64,000 bases of DNA. It comes from Amycolatopsis roodepoortensis. Its GTDB lineage: Bacteria > Actinomycetota > Actinomycetes > Mycobacteriales > Pseudonocardiaceae. The translations under genes and the position numbers were made by a program. Shown in pieces: positions 32,972 to 41,553 of this stretch. How positions within the stretch are numbered: the stretch's first letter is position 1; each line of letters begins with the position of its first letter. The stretch spans positions 1,922,001-1,986,000 of the forward strand of contig NZ_JADBEJ010000001.1 of assembly GCF_014873915.1 (NCBI RefSeq), read 5' to 3'. The notes beneath the pieces are model-generated. The model did not search any database and was not told the origin of the DNA. It worked only from the letters and a program-made list of their open reading frames with translations.

Positions 32972-34771
32972 TCAGCGCTCCAGACCGCGGCGCCCCGCTC
33001 GCGCGAGGATGTCGGCGCCGGCCGGATCGGCGCGGACGGCCTCGTCGAAGCCTTCCTTCGGCAGCACGGTGTTCGCGGCCACGGTCACTGTCTCGGGCGG
33101 GGTGTCGTAGCCGTCGGGCAGGACGTCCCAGAAGTTGCCGACGAAGGCGACGTTCTCCATCGGCGGGCCCACCTGGAGCACGATCGGGGTGTCGGCCCGG
33201 CAGACGATGTTGCCCAGCACGGTGATCCACGCCGCGCCGTAGTCGGCGTACAGCCCGAAGTTGTAGGAGGTGAGGACGTCGCGGATCACGTTCCCGCGGA
33301 CCAGCGCCCCGCCCGCGAACGACGAGCCCTGTGGGGCCGACAGGTAGATCCCGCCGCCGTCCATCAGCCTCCCCATGCTGCGTTCGACGAGATTCGAGAG
33401 CACCTGGGTGGCCTTGGCCTTCTCGCCGCCGGTGATCACGATGCCATTGTGCGGGACGTCGTGGATCTCGTTGTGGGCCACGGTGGTCTCTTCGGACTCG
33501 ACGACGAGGACGGCGGGGGAGCCGTGGTACTCGGTGCCGATGTGGTGGACGAGGTTGTCCTCGATGGAGACCCGGGTACCGGCGTGGACGGCGATCCCGC
33601 TGCCGGAGATCTCGTCGAAGACGTTCGCCCGGATGCCGACGTCGGCGCCGCCCTCGATCAGGAGTGCTCCCGCGCCGAGCCGGGTGAAGTGGTTGCCCTC
33701 CAAGGTGACCCGGTTCGCCGACGTGAGGCTGACGTTGGCGGGCAGCTGGACCGGCTCGGCGGGCACATGGACGTAGCCCACTTCGGCGCCGAGGTCGATC
33801 TTCTGGAATTCGCCCCGTTCATAGCGGGCGTTGCCGTGATAGTGCAGGTAGCCGCCGGTGCGGGCGACGCCGGACCAGGTCGCGTCGGCGAAGGTGAAGC
33901 CACGCAGCACGAGGTCGTGCACGCCTTGTCCGGTGATGAGCGACTCGAGCATCGGGGCGACGACCCTGGTCTTGCCGATCTCCTCGCCGGGGCGGGGACG
34001 ATAGTGCAGGACGTGGCCGTCCCCTTCGGTGCGGCTGACGGCGAAGGTGCCCGGTTCGGTCAGGAAGGCCACGTTGTTTTCGAGTGCGGAAGGCGCGGCG
34101 AGCCCGTCCCAGGTGCCGTCTCCGCCCGCGCCGTACCACTTGGAGTCGTAGAGGGATTTGGCGTGGTCGAAGGCGGGCTGAGCCATGGTGACGGTGGTTG
34201 AGGTGGCGTCACCGGTGATCGACGCGACCGCGAGGCGGGCTTCGGACCACGGGTAGACGCCGGAGTAGACGAACTCCAGGCCGGACGGGTCCGGCCACGA
34301 TTGCGGCTCGGTGCTGTCCGTGACGTAACCAGTGGCTGTTTTCGTCACGGTTCCGGGGAGGCCCTCGATGCGGGTCGCCCTTCCGGCGGGCCGGCCGTCC
34401 ACGGTGAGCCGTCGCGGGGCGTGGTCTCCGATCGGTGCCGTCCAGATGCCGCCGCGGCCCGTTGTCCAGCCGGTGATTTCGCGGCCGCCGCTCAGTTCTA
34501 CCTTCGCCTGCCCCGCGGTTCCGTAGCCGTCCGCCTGGTAGATCACGCGGAAACCGTTCGAGCCGGAATCGCCGAGTGCGTCGTCGAAGACAAGGGGTGC
34601 CTCAAGATGGTGCACACCTGTGCCGAAGGTGACGATGACGTCGCCGGTCATTCCGGCGGTGATGGCGCGGACGGCCTCCTGTGCTGCTTTCGGGGTGCCG
34701 AACGGCCGGTCGGCGGTGCCTGCCCAGTCGTCTCTACCCTGGGGGGACACGAAGAACCTGATCTCAGGCAT
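32972..34771 (-). CDS. Right-handed beta-helix protein (polysaccharide-lyase-like)
   Basis: 599 residues from ATG 34771, with AGGAG 9 nt upstream. After IRFFVSPQGRDDWAGTADRPFGTPKAAQEAV, typical of this family, comes a long parallel beta-helix with PbH1-type rungs (NRVTLEGNHFTRLGAGALLIEGG, VGIRANVFDEISGSGIAV, VSIEDNLVHHIG, TTVAHNEIHDVPHNGIVITGG). No signal peptide, which is unusual for such proteins. Resembles carbohydrate-active beta-helix enzymes; no catalytic residues assigned. Divergent from a TetR gene that likely represses it. Confidence 0.8.
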   Translation of the reverse strand: MPEIRFFVSPQGRDDWAGTADRPFGTPKAAQEAVRAITAGMTGDVIVTFGTGVHHLEAPLVFDDALGDSGSNGFRVIYQADGYGTAGQAKVELSGGREITGWTTGRGGIWTAPIGDHAPRRLTVDGRPAGRATRIEGLPGTVTKTATGYVTDSTEPQSWPDPSGLEFVYSGVYPWSEARLAVASITGDATSTTVTMAQPAFDHAKSLYDSKWYGAGGDGTWDGLAAPSALENNVAFLTEPGTFAVSRTEGDGHVLHYRPRPGEEIGKTRVVAPMLESLITGQGVHDLVLRGFTFADATWSGVARTGGYLHYHGNARYERGEFQKIDLGAEVGYVHVPAEPVQLPANVSLTSANRVTLEGNHFTRLGAGALLIEGGADVGIRANVFDEISGSGIAVHAGTRVSIEDNLVHHIGTEYHGSPAVLVVESEETTVAHNEIHDVPHNGIVITGGEKAKATQVLSNLVERSMGRLMDGGGIYLSAPQGSSFAGGALVRGNVIRDVLTSYNFGLYADYGAAWITVLGNIVCRADTPIVLQVGPPMENVAFVGNFWDVLPDGYDTPPETVTVAANTVLPKEGFDEAVRADPAGADILARAGRRGLER

Positions 34772-34812
34772 GCTGAAGCGCTCCTGTGGAGTGGTTTATG
34801 GGATATACTGAG

Positions 34813-34827
34813 GTTTATCAGCTAAAC
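34813..34827. promoter_or_regulatory. Candidate TetR operator
   Basis: GTTTA-TCAGC-TAAAC is an inverted repeat with 5-bp arms, next to a TATACT -10-like hexamer at 34803-34808. It lies between the divergent beta-helix and TetR starts in an AT-rich patch that stands out in this GC-rich DNA. Confidence 0.45.
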
Positions 34828-34859
34828 ACGAACGAGCGACGAGCGTCAAGGGAGTGCGG

Positions 34860-35729
34860 GTGGCGGAAGACGACGCGCAGCCTGATCCGGAGCGTGCGAT
34901 CGAGCTGCTGTGGGGAACTCCCGAGCCGGAGCGCCCGGGGTTGAGCCTCGGCCGGATCGTCGCGGCGGCCGTCGAAGTCGCGGACGCGGAAGGGCTGGCC
35001 GCCCTGTCGATGCGCAAGGTCGCGGAACGGTTCGGCACCACCACCATGTCGCTCTACCGGTACGTGCCCGGCAAGGCGGAGCTGGTCGAGCTCATGCGCG
35101 ACGCCGTGTACGGCAGGTTCCCGATGGAGCCTTCGGATGGTCTCGGCTGGCGGGCGGGGCTCGAACGGTGGGCGCGGCGGGCATGGGAGATGCATCGCCA
35201 TCACCCGTGGCTGGTCGACAGCGCCGGGAGCCGGCGGCTGCCAGGGCCGAACATCATGGCCGAATACGACCACGCGCTGGATGTCGCCTCGCGGAGTGGC
35301 CTGGCGCCGGCGCAGGTGATCGCGGTCGTGAACCTGGTCGGCGGATTCGTGGAGTCCGTCGCGCGTCAGGCGGGGGAGACCGCGGAACTCCAGCGGGGCA
35401 CCGGTGTGTCCCATGAGCGCTGGTGGAGCGAACGTGAGTCCCTGTTCGAGCGGATGGACGCCTATCCGGCCTTGGAGCGGCTGTGGAAGGACGGAGGGAT
35501 GGACGCTCCGCTCGACCCGTTCGAATTCGGGTTGCAGCGCACTCTCGACGGCGTGCAGGCGCTCGTCGAAAGCCGGGGACGTGAGGTAATGCGTGACGAA
35601 ACCGAGCTCGGTGAGTGTGCCGTCTGTGGCAAGGAGCTGGATGGGGGCGGGCGGGGCAGGCCTCGGGACTATTGCTCCAGGGCTTGCCAGCAGCGGGCCT
35701 ATCGCCGCCGTCAGGCTGGGACTTCCTGA
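34860..35729 (+). CDS. TetR family regulator with a C-terminal zinc-ribbon-like tail
   Basis: 289 residues; GTG 34860 is preferred because GGGAG sits 5 nt upstream (a GTG at 34854 is too close). N-terminal helix-turn-helix (VEVADAEGLAALSMRKVAERFGTTTMSLYRYVPGKAEL), TetR_C-type core, then a short Cys-rich end: ECAVCGKELDGGGRGRPRDYCSRACQQRAYRRR, with a CxxC and a CxxxC pair that could bind one zinc. The tail may add a second nucleic-acid contact. A one-wobble stem-loop follows at 35733-35757. Confidence 0.85.
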   Translation: MAEDDAQPDPERAIELLWGTPEPERPGLSLGRIVAAAVEVADAEGLAALSMRKVAERFGTTTMSLYRYVPGKAELVELMRDAVYGRFPMEPSDGLGWRAGLERWARRAWEMHRHHPWLVDSAGSRRLPGPNIMAEYDHALDVASRSGLAPAQVIAVVNLVGGFVESVARQAGETAELQRGTGVSHERWWSERESLFERMDAYPALERLWKDGGMDAPLDPFEFGLQRTLDGVQALVESRGREVMRDETELGECAVCGKELDGGGRGRPRDYCSRACQQRAYRRRQAGTS

Positions 35730-35732
35730 GGT

Positions 35733-35757
35733 GGTCCGTCCCGCGGCGGGGCGGACC
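35733..35757 (+). terminator. Short stem-loop after the TetR gene
   Basis: GGTCCGTCCCG pairs with CGGGGCGGACC (one G-T wobble) directly after the TetR stop. The remaining 250 bp to the SWIM gene show no gene that I can support; the SWIM promoter presumably lies in the AT-rich stretch around 35900-35980. Confidence 0.5.
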
Positions 35758-36014
35758 TGCCGCCGAGAGGCGAGTGTCCGGAGATTTGCCCGCTAGGCCG
35801 AACCCAGGGGAGGGGAGCACCCCATACGGGTGAAGCCTCCGGGTGGGGGAGGGAGACGGCAGCCTCGAAACCCGCGCCGGGGCCTGCCGCTGAAGCCTTC
35901 GATCCGTCTATCAAAGTGTATAACGACCTATTCAGCATGGCATTGAAAAAGATCATTCCACTCATCTGGAAAAGATCCGCAAAGACTGTCGGGGATCCTG
36001 GCTAGGGTTGGCGA

Positions 36015-37148
36015 GTGATCACCGAGGTCTTGCTGGAGCAGCCCGAAGAGGACGTTCGGACGCCAGTGCTCTTCAAGGGTTTCCTGGAACCCGGAGCGCA
36101 GGCGGCCCAAGCGCTGCTCGTGCTGGGGAAGGTCGCCCGCACCCGGTTCTGGATGCCGCCGTCCATGGTGAACCGGCTCATCGCCGAGTCCGATCCGGTG
36201 TTCACCGCGGACAGGACGACTCTGCGTGTGGAAGCCTTTTCCCCGTGCTGCGGGTTGTACGCCAGGCTCGATCTGCCGGACGTGGGAGATCTCGGCGAGG
36301 GCTGCACGAACGTCGATCTGTCCGACGCGACGAGGACCGTCCTCGCGGGAGTCGTGGCCCAGGATCCCTTGCACCTGACCGTTCGTGGTAAAGGAATCCG
36401 CCTTCGCACGCTGGACGGGCGGAACGACGAGTCCGTGGTGCCACTGCCGGACCGCTGGGTGGCGGGGTTCGCCGAGGTCGCCGCTGTCACGGAGGGTGCC
36501 GCCGAGAGGGCGAAGCTGGACAAGGCGGAGACGCGGAACTTCCTGAGGCGGCTTCCCACCGCCGTCGGCCGGTCGTGGGCGGTCCCGTCCGGCCGCGGGC
36601 TCCGGCTGACCTCAAGGCCGGGACGTGACTCGATCCCGGCGACCGGGCTGCATCGGCTGCGAGTGATCGAGCCCCTCGTCCGGTTCGCCCAAGGGCTGAC
36701 CGTCTACACGCGACCGGACAGTGAGGTCGCCACCTGGGTGCTCCAGCTGGACCGAGCGCGGCTCGTCGTCACATTGTCGCCGGAGCCGTCCCGTGGCTTC
36801 TCGGGCGAAGGCGGGTGGCTGAACTCGCTGGCCGCCGGGCTCGAAGCACCGGATCTCGTCGCGGGTCGCGCCGGTCACGACGTCGTCGACGGCACGTGGT
36901 TCCCGCGTGAACTCCCGAGCGGGAAAGCCCCGGCGAACGGCCGCCTGGCGAAGGCCCGCGAGCTCGTCGCCGCCGGAGCGGTCCGCTTGCTGCCGGACGG
37001 TGGCTACGAGATCACGCGCGGCGGCTCCGTGCAACGCGTCCGGCTTTCGCCGGCCGGGTGCACGTGTGCGTGGTGGGCCAAGCATCAGGAGACCCGAGGC
37101 CCGTGTTCGCACGTCCTGGCGGCCCGGATGTCATCGGCGGAGTCGTGA
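36015..37148 (+). CDS. SWIM zinc-finger protein
   Basis: 377 residues from GTG 36015. The C terminus carries the SWIM motif CxCx(n)CxH (GCTCAWWAKHQETRGPCSHVLA). The rest is unassigned: an N-terminal beta-rich part (PCCGLYARLDLPDVGD) and an Arg-rich middle. SWIM proteins bind nucleic acid or protein. Its 3' end overlaps the large opposing DUF6493-like gene by 18 bp. From memory these two are regular neighbours in actinobacteria, sometimes with MoxR/VWA genes, which are absent here. Confidence 0.8.
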   Translation: MITEVLLEQPEEDVRTPVLFKGFLEPGAQAAQALLVLGKVARTRFWMPPSMVNRLIAESDPVFTADRTTLRVEAFSPCCGLYARLDLPDVGDLGEGCTNVDLSDATRTVLAGVVAQDPLHLTVRGKGIRLRTLDGRNDESVVPLPDRWVAGFAEVAAVTEGAAERAKLDKAETRNFLRRLPTAVGRSWAVPSGRGLRLTSRPGRDSIPATGLHRLRVIEPLVRFAQGLTVYTRPDSEVATWVLQLDRARLVVTLSPEPSRGFSGEGGWLNSLAAGLEAPDLVAGRAGHDVVDGTWFPRELPSGKAPANGRLAKARELVAAGAVRLLPDGGYEITRGGSVQRVRLSPAGCTCAWWAKHQETRGPCSHVLAARMSSAES

Positions 37149-39581
37149 TGCCGCCTTCGCCGCTTTCGAACTGCCTTTGAAGCGGGCCAGCCATTCCTTC
37201 GTTTCGGCGCTGATCGTTCCCGCTCCGCGTTCCACGAGGTCCGCGGCGAGTTCCAGAAGCGCGAAGATGCCGCGTTGCGAATGCTCCAGCTCCGGCAGCA
37301 GAGTGTCCAGTGTGGACAGGACCGCTACCGGGTGTTCGTTCGCGATGATCGAAAGCCGGGATGCCAGCCGGGGTGCGATGAGGTACGGGCCGAGCACTCC
37401 GAGGGCCGCGCCGAGCGCACGGGGGCCGAGCATCCGACGGTCGAGGAGGGTCAGCACGGCGTCCGTGCCCAGTTGGACGGCGGTGGAGCGTTTCAGTGTG
37501 AGGGTGGTGGCGAGGAGCATCGTGCCGGGGTAGCCCGGGATCGAGGGGCTGTCCAGGAACGGGGGCAGTGCGGCCTTCTCCACGGGCTCGCCGAATTCGG
37601 TGTCGTTGAAGAAGAGGCTTCCGGCGACGGCGGCTTCGATGTGGTCTCGGTCGTAGGGGGAGGCGACCGCTTCGTGGCATTCGGTGAAGCCGAGCCATTC
37701 GGTGGCCGGGCTGTCGAACGGCACGCCCAGCCAGGGAACTTTGGGCGAGGCCGCTTCCGGTGTCGGTTCGATGTCCAGTGTGATCAGGTTGTGGCGGCCG
37801 CTGGGTCCGGCTTTCGCCGTCCAGATGAGCGGCGGTCCGGGTTTTCCACGGCGCGAGGCGGCCGGGTCGGCGGATTCCGGGTGCCGGGCGCGGGCGGCGG
37901 CGAGGGCGATCCAGCCGGTTTCTCGGCTGGCCGGTCCGCCGAGCGCGTAGCGGATGCTGTCGGCGTGAGGCCCGGTGAGTTCCGAGGCGAGGGCGAGGGC
38001 TTCGGGTCTGGTGTCCGGGGCGAGTCTCAGGAGGGCGTCGACGACGTCGTCTTCGGCCGCGCCGGGGTGTTCGAGCATGCGGGAGACGAACACGACGGGA
38101 TCGAGCCAGCCGCCTTGGTGGGTGGCGGCGGAAACGGGGGTGGCGGTGCCTTGGAGCAGGGCGGTGATCCGGTGGTGGAGCGGACGTCGCCAGCCGCGGA
38201 CCTTGGGTGGGTGCGGAACGTCGTGGCCGGTAAGGCCGAGGACGAGGGTGGCGATCATCTTCGGCACGGCCGGGCTGTATCGCTGGCCGTCGATTCTGGC
38301 CGCGCGTTTCACCAGTGGTTTGAGGGCGTCCGGGAGTTCGTCCGCGACGCGGTGGGCGCCGTCGAGGGCGGCCAGGAGGAGGTCGGGTTGGTCGGGGTCG
38401 GCGAGCAGGGACGAGAGGGCTTCGGCGACCGCGGCCGGGGTGTCGGGGATGTCGAGTGGGATGGTCAGGGTCTTGCGTTGGTCCCATGGCGGTCGCGTGG
38501 GTTCCGGGTATTCGGCGGTCTCGATGGCGGGTGTCTCGTCCGGGGTGACGCCGAGTCGGGCGATGGCGAGAGCGCGGACGTCGGAGGCCTCGTGGGTGAG
38601 TGCCGCTTCGAAGACCTGATCGGCGAGGTCGCTGAGTTCGGGGCGTCGGTCGGCGATGCGGCCGGCGAGTTTGAGGGCGCGTTCGGCGGTGGTGGCGCCG
38701 CGTCCGGCCGCTGCCGCGGGGAGGTGCTGGAGCGCGACTTCGTCGTCGAGCGTGCCTTGTTTGTCCACAAGGGACAGTGCTTTGACGGCGAAGGAGACGG
38801 TGCGCGGGAGGCCGCTTCCGCACAGCCGGGCGTAGCGGTGTTGTGCGTTCGTGCGTTCGTCCGGGGTGGGGGCGAGTGCTTCGTGGAGCGCGGCGTACCA
38901 CTGGGCGCGGAAGGCGGCGAAGTCGCGGGCGAGGATGTCGAGGGTGAGGTCGAGCAGTCTGGTGCGGTCGACTTCGCCGGTCTCGGTGAGTTCGAGCAGG
39001 GCGGTGGACCATTTGTCCTGGTCGCGGACGTACTTGTCGAAGGCGGCGAAACTGGCGTCCCCGTTGCCTTCGATCTCGAGCAGTTCCCAGAGTTCGGTGA
39101 GGGCTTCGGGTTCGGTTCGGAGCCGTTCTGCCAGGGGTTTCCCGCCGAAGCGTCCGGCCCAGCGGAACCAGCCGGCGTGGTAGTCCGGTGTCCGGATGGG
39201 GTCGAGGTCGCCGTCGAGGATCATGCGGCGGACAGCTTCCCAGCCGGTCTGGTGGCCGATCATGCGCAGCGCGATCGTCTTGCGCTCGGCGAGTGGCCGA
39301 TCCTGCAGGACACGTTCGAGGATCGTGGGTGAGGCGATCCAGAGTTTGGCGAGCAGGGGGTCGCTCGCGGGGAGGGCGGCCCAGAGTGCGGTGGCGGCTT
39401 GCTGGCCCCTGAGCGGATTGCGGACGCCGTAGGTGTTGGGCTTGATCTCGATGAACTCGCTGCTGTCGTTGAACGCGGCCAGGAGTTCGGGGACGAGGGC
39501 TTTCCGCTCGGCGCGGGTGAGTGCGAGGACCCGGGTGAGGACTTCCGAGGGTTGGCCGGTGAGGAGCGCGTTCAGCTGCAC
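37131..39581 (-). CDS. Large DUF6493-like helical-repeat protein
   Basis: 816 residues from GTG 39581; an upstream ATG at 39749 would translate through a palindrome and is rejected. The protein is mostly alpha-helical, Ala/Leu-rich and resembles ARM/HEAT-like repeats (VLTRVLALTRAERKALVPELL, FEAALTHEASDVRALAIARLG, AEALSSLLADPDQPDLLLAALDGAHRVADEL). The C terminus is basic (ARFKGSSKAAKAASRLRR). No enzyme motif seen. I recognise it as the DUF6493 partner of SWIM proteins; function unknown. It may be a scaffold in that system. Confidence 0.7.
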   Translation of the reverse strand: MQLNALLTGQPSEVLTRVLALTRAERKALVPELLAAFNDSSEFIEIKPNTYGVRNPLRGQQAATALWAALPASDPLLAKLWIASPTILERVLQDRPLAERKTIALRMIGHQTGWEAVRRMILDGDLDPIRTPDYHAGWFRWAGRFGGKPLAERLRTEPEALTELWELLEIEGNGDASFAAFDKYVRDQDKWSTALLELTETGEVDRTRLLDLTLDILARDFAAFRAQWYAALHEALAPTPDERTNAQHRYARLCGSGLPRTVSFAVKALSLVDKQGTLDDEVALQHLPAAAAGRGATTAERALKLAGRIADRRPELSDLADQVFEAALTHEASDVRALAIARLGVTPDETPAIETAEYPEPTRPPWDQRKTLTIPLDIPDTPAAVAEALSSLLADPDQPDLLLAALDGAHRVADELPDALKPLVKRAARIDGQRYSPAVPKMIATLVLGLTGHDVPHPPKVRGWRRPLHHRITALLQGTATPVSAATHQGGWLDPVVFVSRMLEHPGAAEDDVVDALLRLAPDTRPEALALASELTGPHADSIRYALGGPASRETGWIALAAARARHPESADPAASRRGKPGPPLIWTAKAGPSGRHNLITLDIEPTPEAASPKVPWLGVPFDSPATEWLGFTECHEAVASPYDRDHIEAAVAGSLFFNDTEFGEPVEKAALPPFLDSPSIPGYPGTMLLATTLTLKRSTAVQLGTDAVLTLLDRRMLGPRALGAALGVLGPYLIAPRLASRLSIIANEHPVAVLSTLDTLLPELEHSQRGIFALLELAADLVERGAGTISAETKEWLARFKGSSKAAKAASRLRR

Positions 39582-39657
39582 GGGCTCATTGTGTCGTGTG
39601 TGGTGGGGACGGTCAGAGCCAACCGGGAGTTCGCGACCGGCGCGGGCCGCCGGGTGA

Positions 39658-39706
39658 CGCGAAAGCCACTTTCGGGACGTCTGATGTCCCGAAAGTGGCT
39701 TTCGCG
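39658..39706. terminator. Long palindrome, terminator of the ADH operon
   Basis: Perfect 21-bp arms (39658-39678 and 39686-39706) around a 7-nt loop; core of the arm is AAGCCACTTTCGGGAC. It lies 108 bp downstream of the leftward alcohol dehydrogenase stop. Similar long palindromes mark other gene ends in this window. Confidence 0.7.
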
Positions 39707-39813
39707 ACCTCACTTCCGACCGGAGGTCACGTGACTGGATGGACGACACGCGTGATCAGGCGGACGTCACGCCAAGGCACGGTCGGTTCCGACCATCCCC
39801 ACCACTCACGAGG

Positions 39814-40839
39814 TCAGGGGACGAGGATGGCGCGGCCGCGGATGCGTCCGGCGTCGAGGTCGTCGAGCGCGGCTTGGAACTCTTCGAGCGGGTAGCGCGC
39901 GGTGTGGAGTTTCACGCGGCCTTGTGCGGCCAGGACCATGAGTTCGCAGAGGTCGGTGTAGGAGCCGACGAGGTTGCCGATCAGGTTGATCTCGGTGGAG
40001 ATGACGTCGATGGTGGGGACGTCGATGTTCTCCCCGTAGCCGACGACGTGGTAGTCGCCGGCGCGGCGCAGCATGGCGAGGCCGTCTTTGGTGGCGCCGC
40101 CTTCGCCGACGAAGTCGATGACGGTTTCGGCGCCTTCGCCGCCGGTGAGGTCGAGTACCTGGTCGATCTGGGTGCCGTCGGCGATGACGCCGTGGTCGGC
40201 GCCGATGGTGACGGCGAGGTCGACGGCGTCGGGGTTGCGGTCGACGACGACGAGTTCGGCGGCGGTGAGGGCTTTGAGCACCTGGATCCCGATGTGGCCG
40301 AGGCCGCCGGCGCCGATGACGACGCAGCGGTCGCCGGGCCTGAGCCGTCGGGCGGCTTTCGCGGCGGCGTGGTAGGCGGTGAGGCCGGCGTCGGCGAGGG
40401 CGGCGACGTCGGCGGGTTCCAGGCTGTCGTCGATGCGGACGACGCTGCGGGCGGAGGTCTTGAGGTACTCCGCGTAGCCGCCCGCGGTGTCGATGCCGGG
40501 GAACTGGGATTGGGCGCAGTGGACGTCGTCGCCGGATCGGCAGGCGCGGCAGAGGCCGCAGGTGATGAGGGGGTGGACGATGACCTTGTCGCCTTCGGTC
40601 ACGTTGGTGACCGCGCTGCCGACGGCGTGTACCCAGCCTGCGTTTTCGTGGCCGATCGTGTACGGGAGGGTGACGCCGGACTTCTCGGCCCATTGGCCTT
40701 CGAGGATGTGGAGGTCGGTGCGGCAGACGCCGGCGCCGCCGATGCGGACGACGACGTCGTAGGGGCCGGTGGGTTCGGGTTCGGCGACCTCGGTCAGCTG
40801 GAGCTTTTCGTGGTAACCGATGACCTGGATCGCTTTCAC
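39814..40839 (-). CDS. Zinc-dependent alcohol dehydrogenase (MDR family)
   Basis: 341 residues from GTG 40839. Catalytic zinc: Cys in GGAGVCRTDLHILEG and GHE in YTIGHENAGWV. The structural-zinc loop is ITCGLCRACRSGDDVHC with four Cys. NAD-binding VVIGAGGLGHIGIQVLK followed by VVVDRN points to NAD+ use. The start overlaps the upstream MIP18-like stop (GTGA), so this is the last gene of the amidohydrolase - MIP18 - ADH operon. In mycobacterial propane/phenol (mim) clusters an equivalent ADH oxidises the alcohol made by the monooxygenase. Confidence 0.92.
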   Translation of the reverse strand: MKAIQVIGYHEKLQLTEVAEPEPTGPYDVVVRIGGAGVCRTDLHILEGQWAEKSGVTLPYTIGHENAGWVHAVGSAVTNVTEGDKVIVHPLITCGLCRACRSGDDVHCAQSQFPGIDTAGGYAEYLKTSARSVVRIDDSLEPADVAALADAGLTAYHAAAKAARRLRPGDRCVVIGAGGLGHIGIQVLKALTAAELVVVDRNPDAVDLAVTIGADHGVIADGTQIDQVLDLTGGEGAETVIDFVGEGGATKDGLAMLRRAGDYHVVGYGENIDVPTIDVISTEINLIGNLVGSYTDLCELMVLAAQGRVKLHTARYPLEEFQAALDDLDAGRIRGRAILVP

Positions 40840-41552
40840 GATGCGTGGACCTCCTGGTTTCGGGGTGTCTGGTCGGCGGCGGATTCGGGGTAGCGGGTGC
40901 GCAGCAGACCGCGGCAGAAGTGGGCGTTGCCGTCGATCGAGATGCGAACGGAGCGGGCGAACCGGAGCCTGAGCGGGATTTCTTCGCGGGGATACGGCGT
41001 GCCGTGGTCGTCGACGAGGACCGGTGCCTCCGGCGCGGTGTCGAGGCCGAGGGCGGCTCGTCGGCGCAGGAGTGCGTGGGTGGTGCGGTGGTCGGGCAGG
41101 TCGGCGAGGGTGATGTCGTGGAGCCGGTCTTCGGTCAGTTCCCGGTTCTCGCGCAGGAGCCGGGTGAGGGCGCGTTCCATGGCCGCGGTGTGGGCTTTGC
41201 GGCGGAAGGTGAGCCGGAGTTCGTCGAGGTCCTGGTCGGCTTCGTCGCCGAAGGTGCCGCGGTAGCCGGCGTCGGCGGCGAGGCCGCGGTTGATGAGGTC
41301 GGAGTCGTGGTGGTCGTCGAGGACGACGTGGACCCGGGAAACGCCGTCGAGCGCGGTGAGGACGTCCTTGGCGTCGGAGGCCATGAGGTAGGCGAAGTTC
41401 GGTGAGCAGAACGACGTCGGGAGCCTCAGGTGAACGGTGACCTCGGTTCCGTCGACGGTGAGGGAGCGGACGAAACCGAGGTCGGTGACGGGTTCGTCGA
41501 GTTCGGGGTCGTAGACGGCGTGGAGTGCGGTATAGGCGTCGTGTTCGAGCAT
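40836..41552 (-). CDS. MIP18/DUF59 iron-sulfur assembly-type protein
   Basis: 238 residues. The N-terminal about 100 are the MIP18/DUF59 domain (YTALHAVYDPELDEPVTDLGFVRSLTVDGTEVTVHLRLPTSFCSPNFAYLMASDAKDVL), with a conserved-looking Cys in FCSPN. The C-terminal extension is charged and unassigned, with one further Cys in AHFCRGLL. Only 1 bp separates it from the amidohydrolase stop, and it is coupled to ADH. In mim-type operons the corresponding small protein is thought to help metallocentre maturation of the monooxygenase; here no monooxygenase is nearby. Confidence 0.82.
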   Translation of the reverse strand: MLEHDAYTALHAVYDPELDEPVTDLGFVRSLTVDGTEVTVHLRLPTSFCSPNFAYLMASDAKDVLTALDGVSRVHVVLDDHHDSDLINRGLAADAGYRGTFGDEADQDLDELRLTFRRKAHTAAMERALTRLLRENRELTEDRLHDITLADLPDHRTTHALLRRRAALGLDTAPEAPVLVDDHGTPYPREEIPLRLRFARSVRISIDGNAHFCRGLLRTRYPESAADQTPRNQEVHAS

Positions 41553-41553
41553 G

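Noticed and set aside
37012..39332. Long frames on both strands inside the DUF6493-like gene
   Set aside because: Arg/Pro/His-rich or Gly/Val-rich composition typical of shadows; the leftward 816-residue frame has balanced composition and repeat structure.
37131..39749. Longer start (ATG 39749) for the DUF6493-like gene
   Set aside because: Translation from it would run through the 21-bp-arm palindrome at 39658-39706. The GTG at 39581 gives the natural N terminus.
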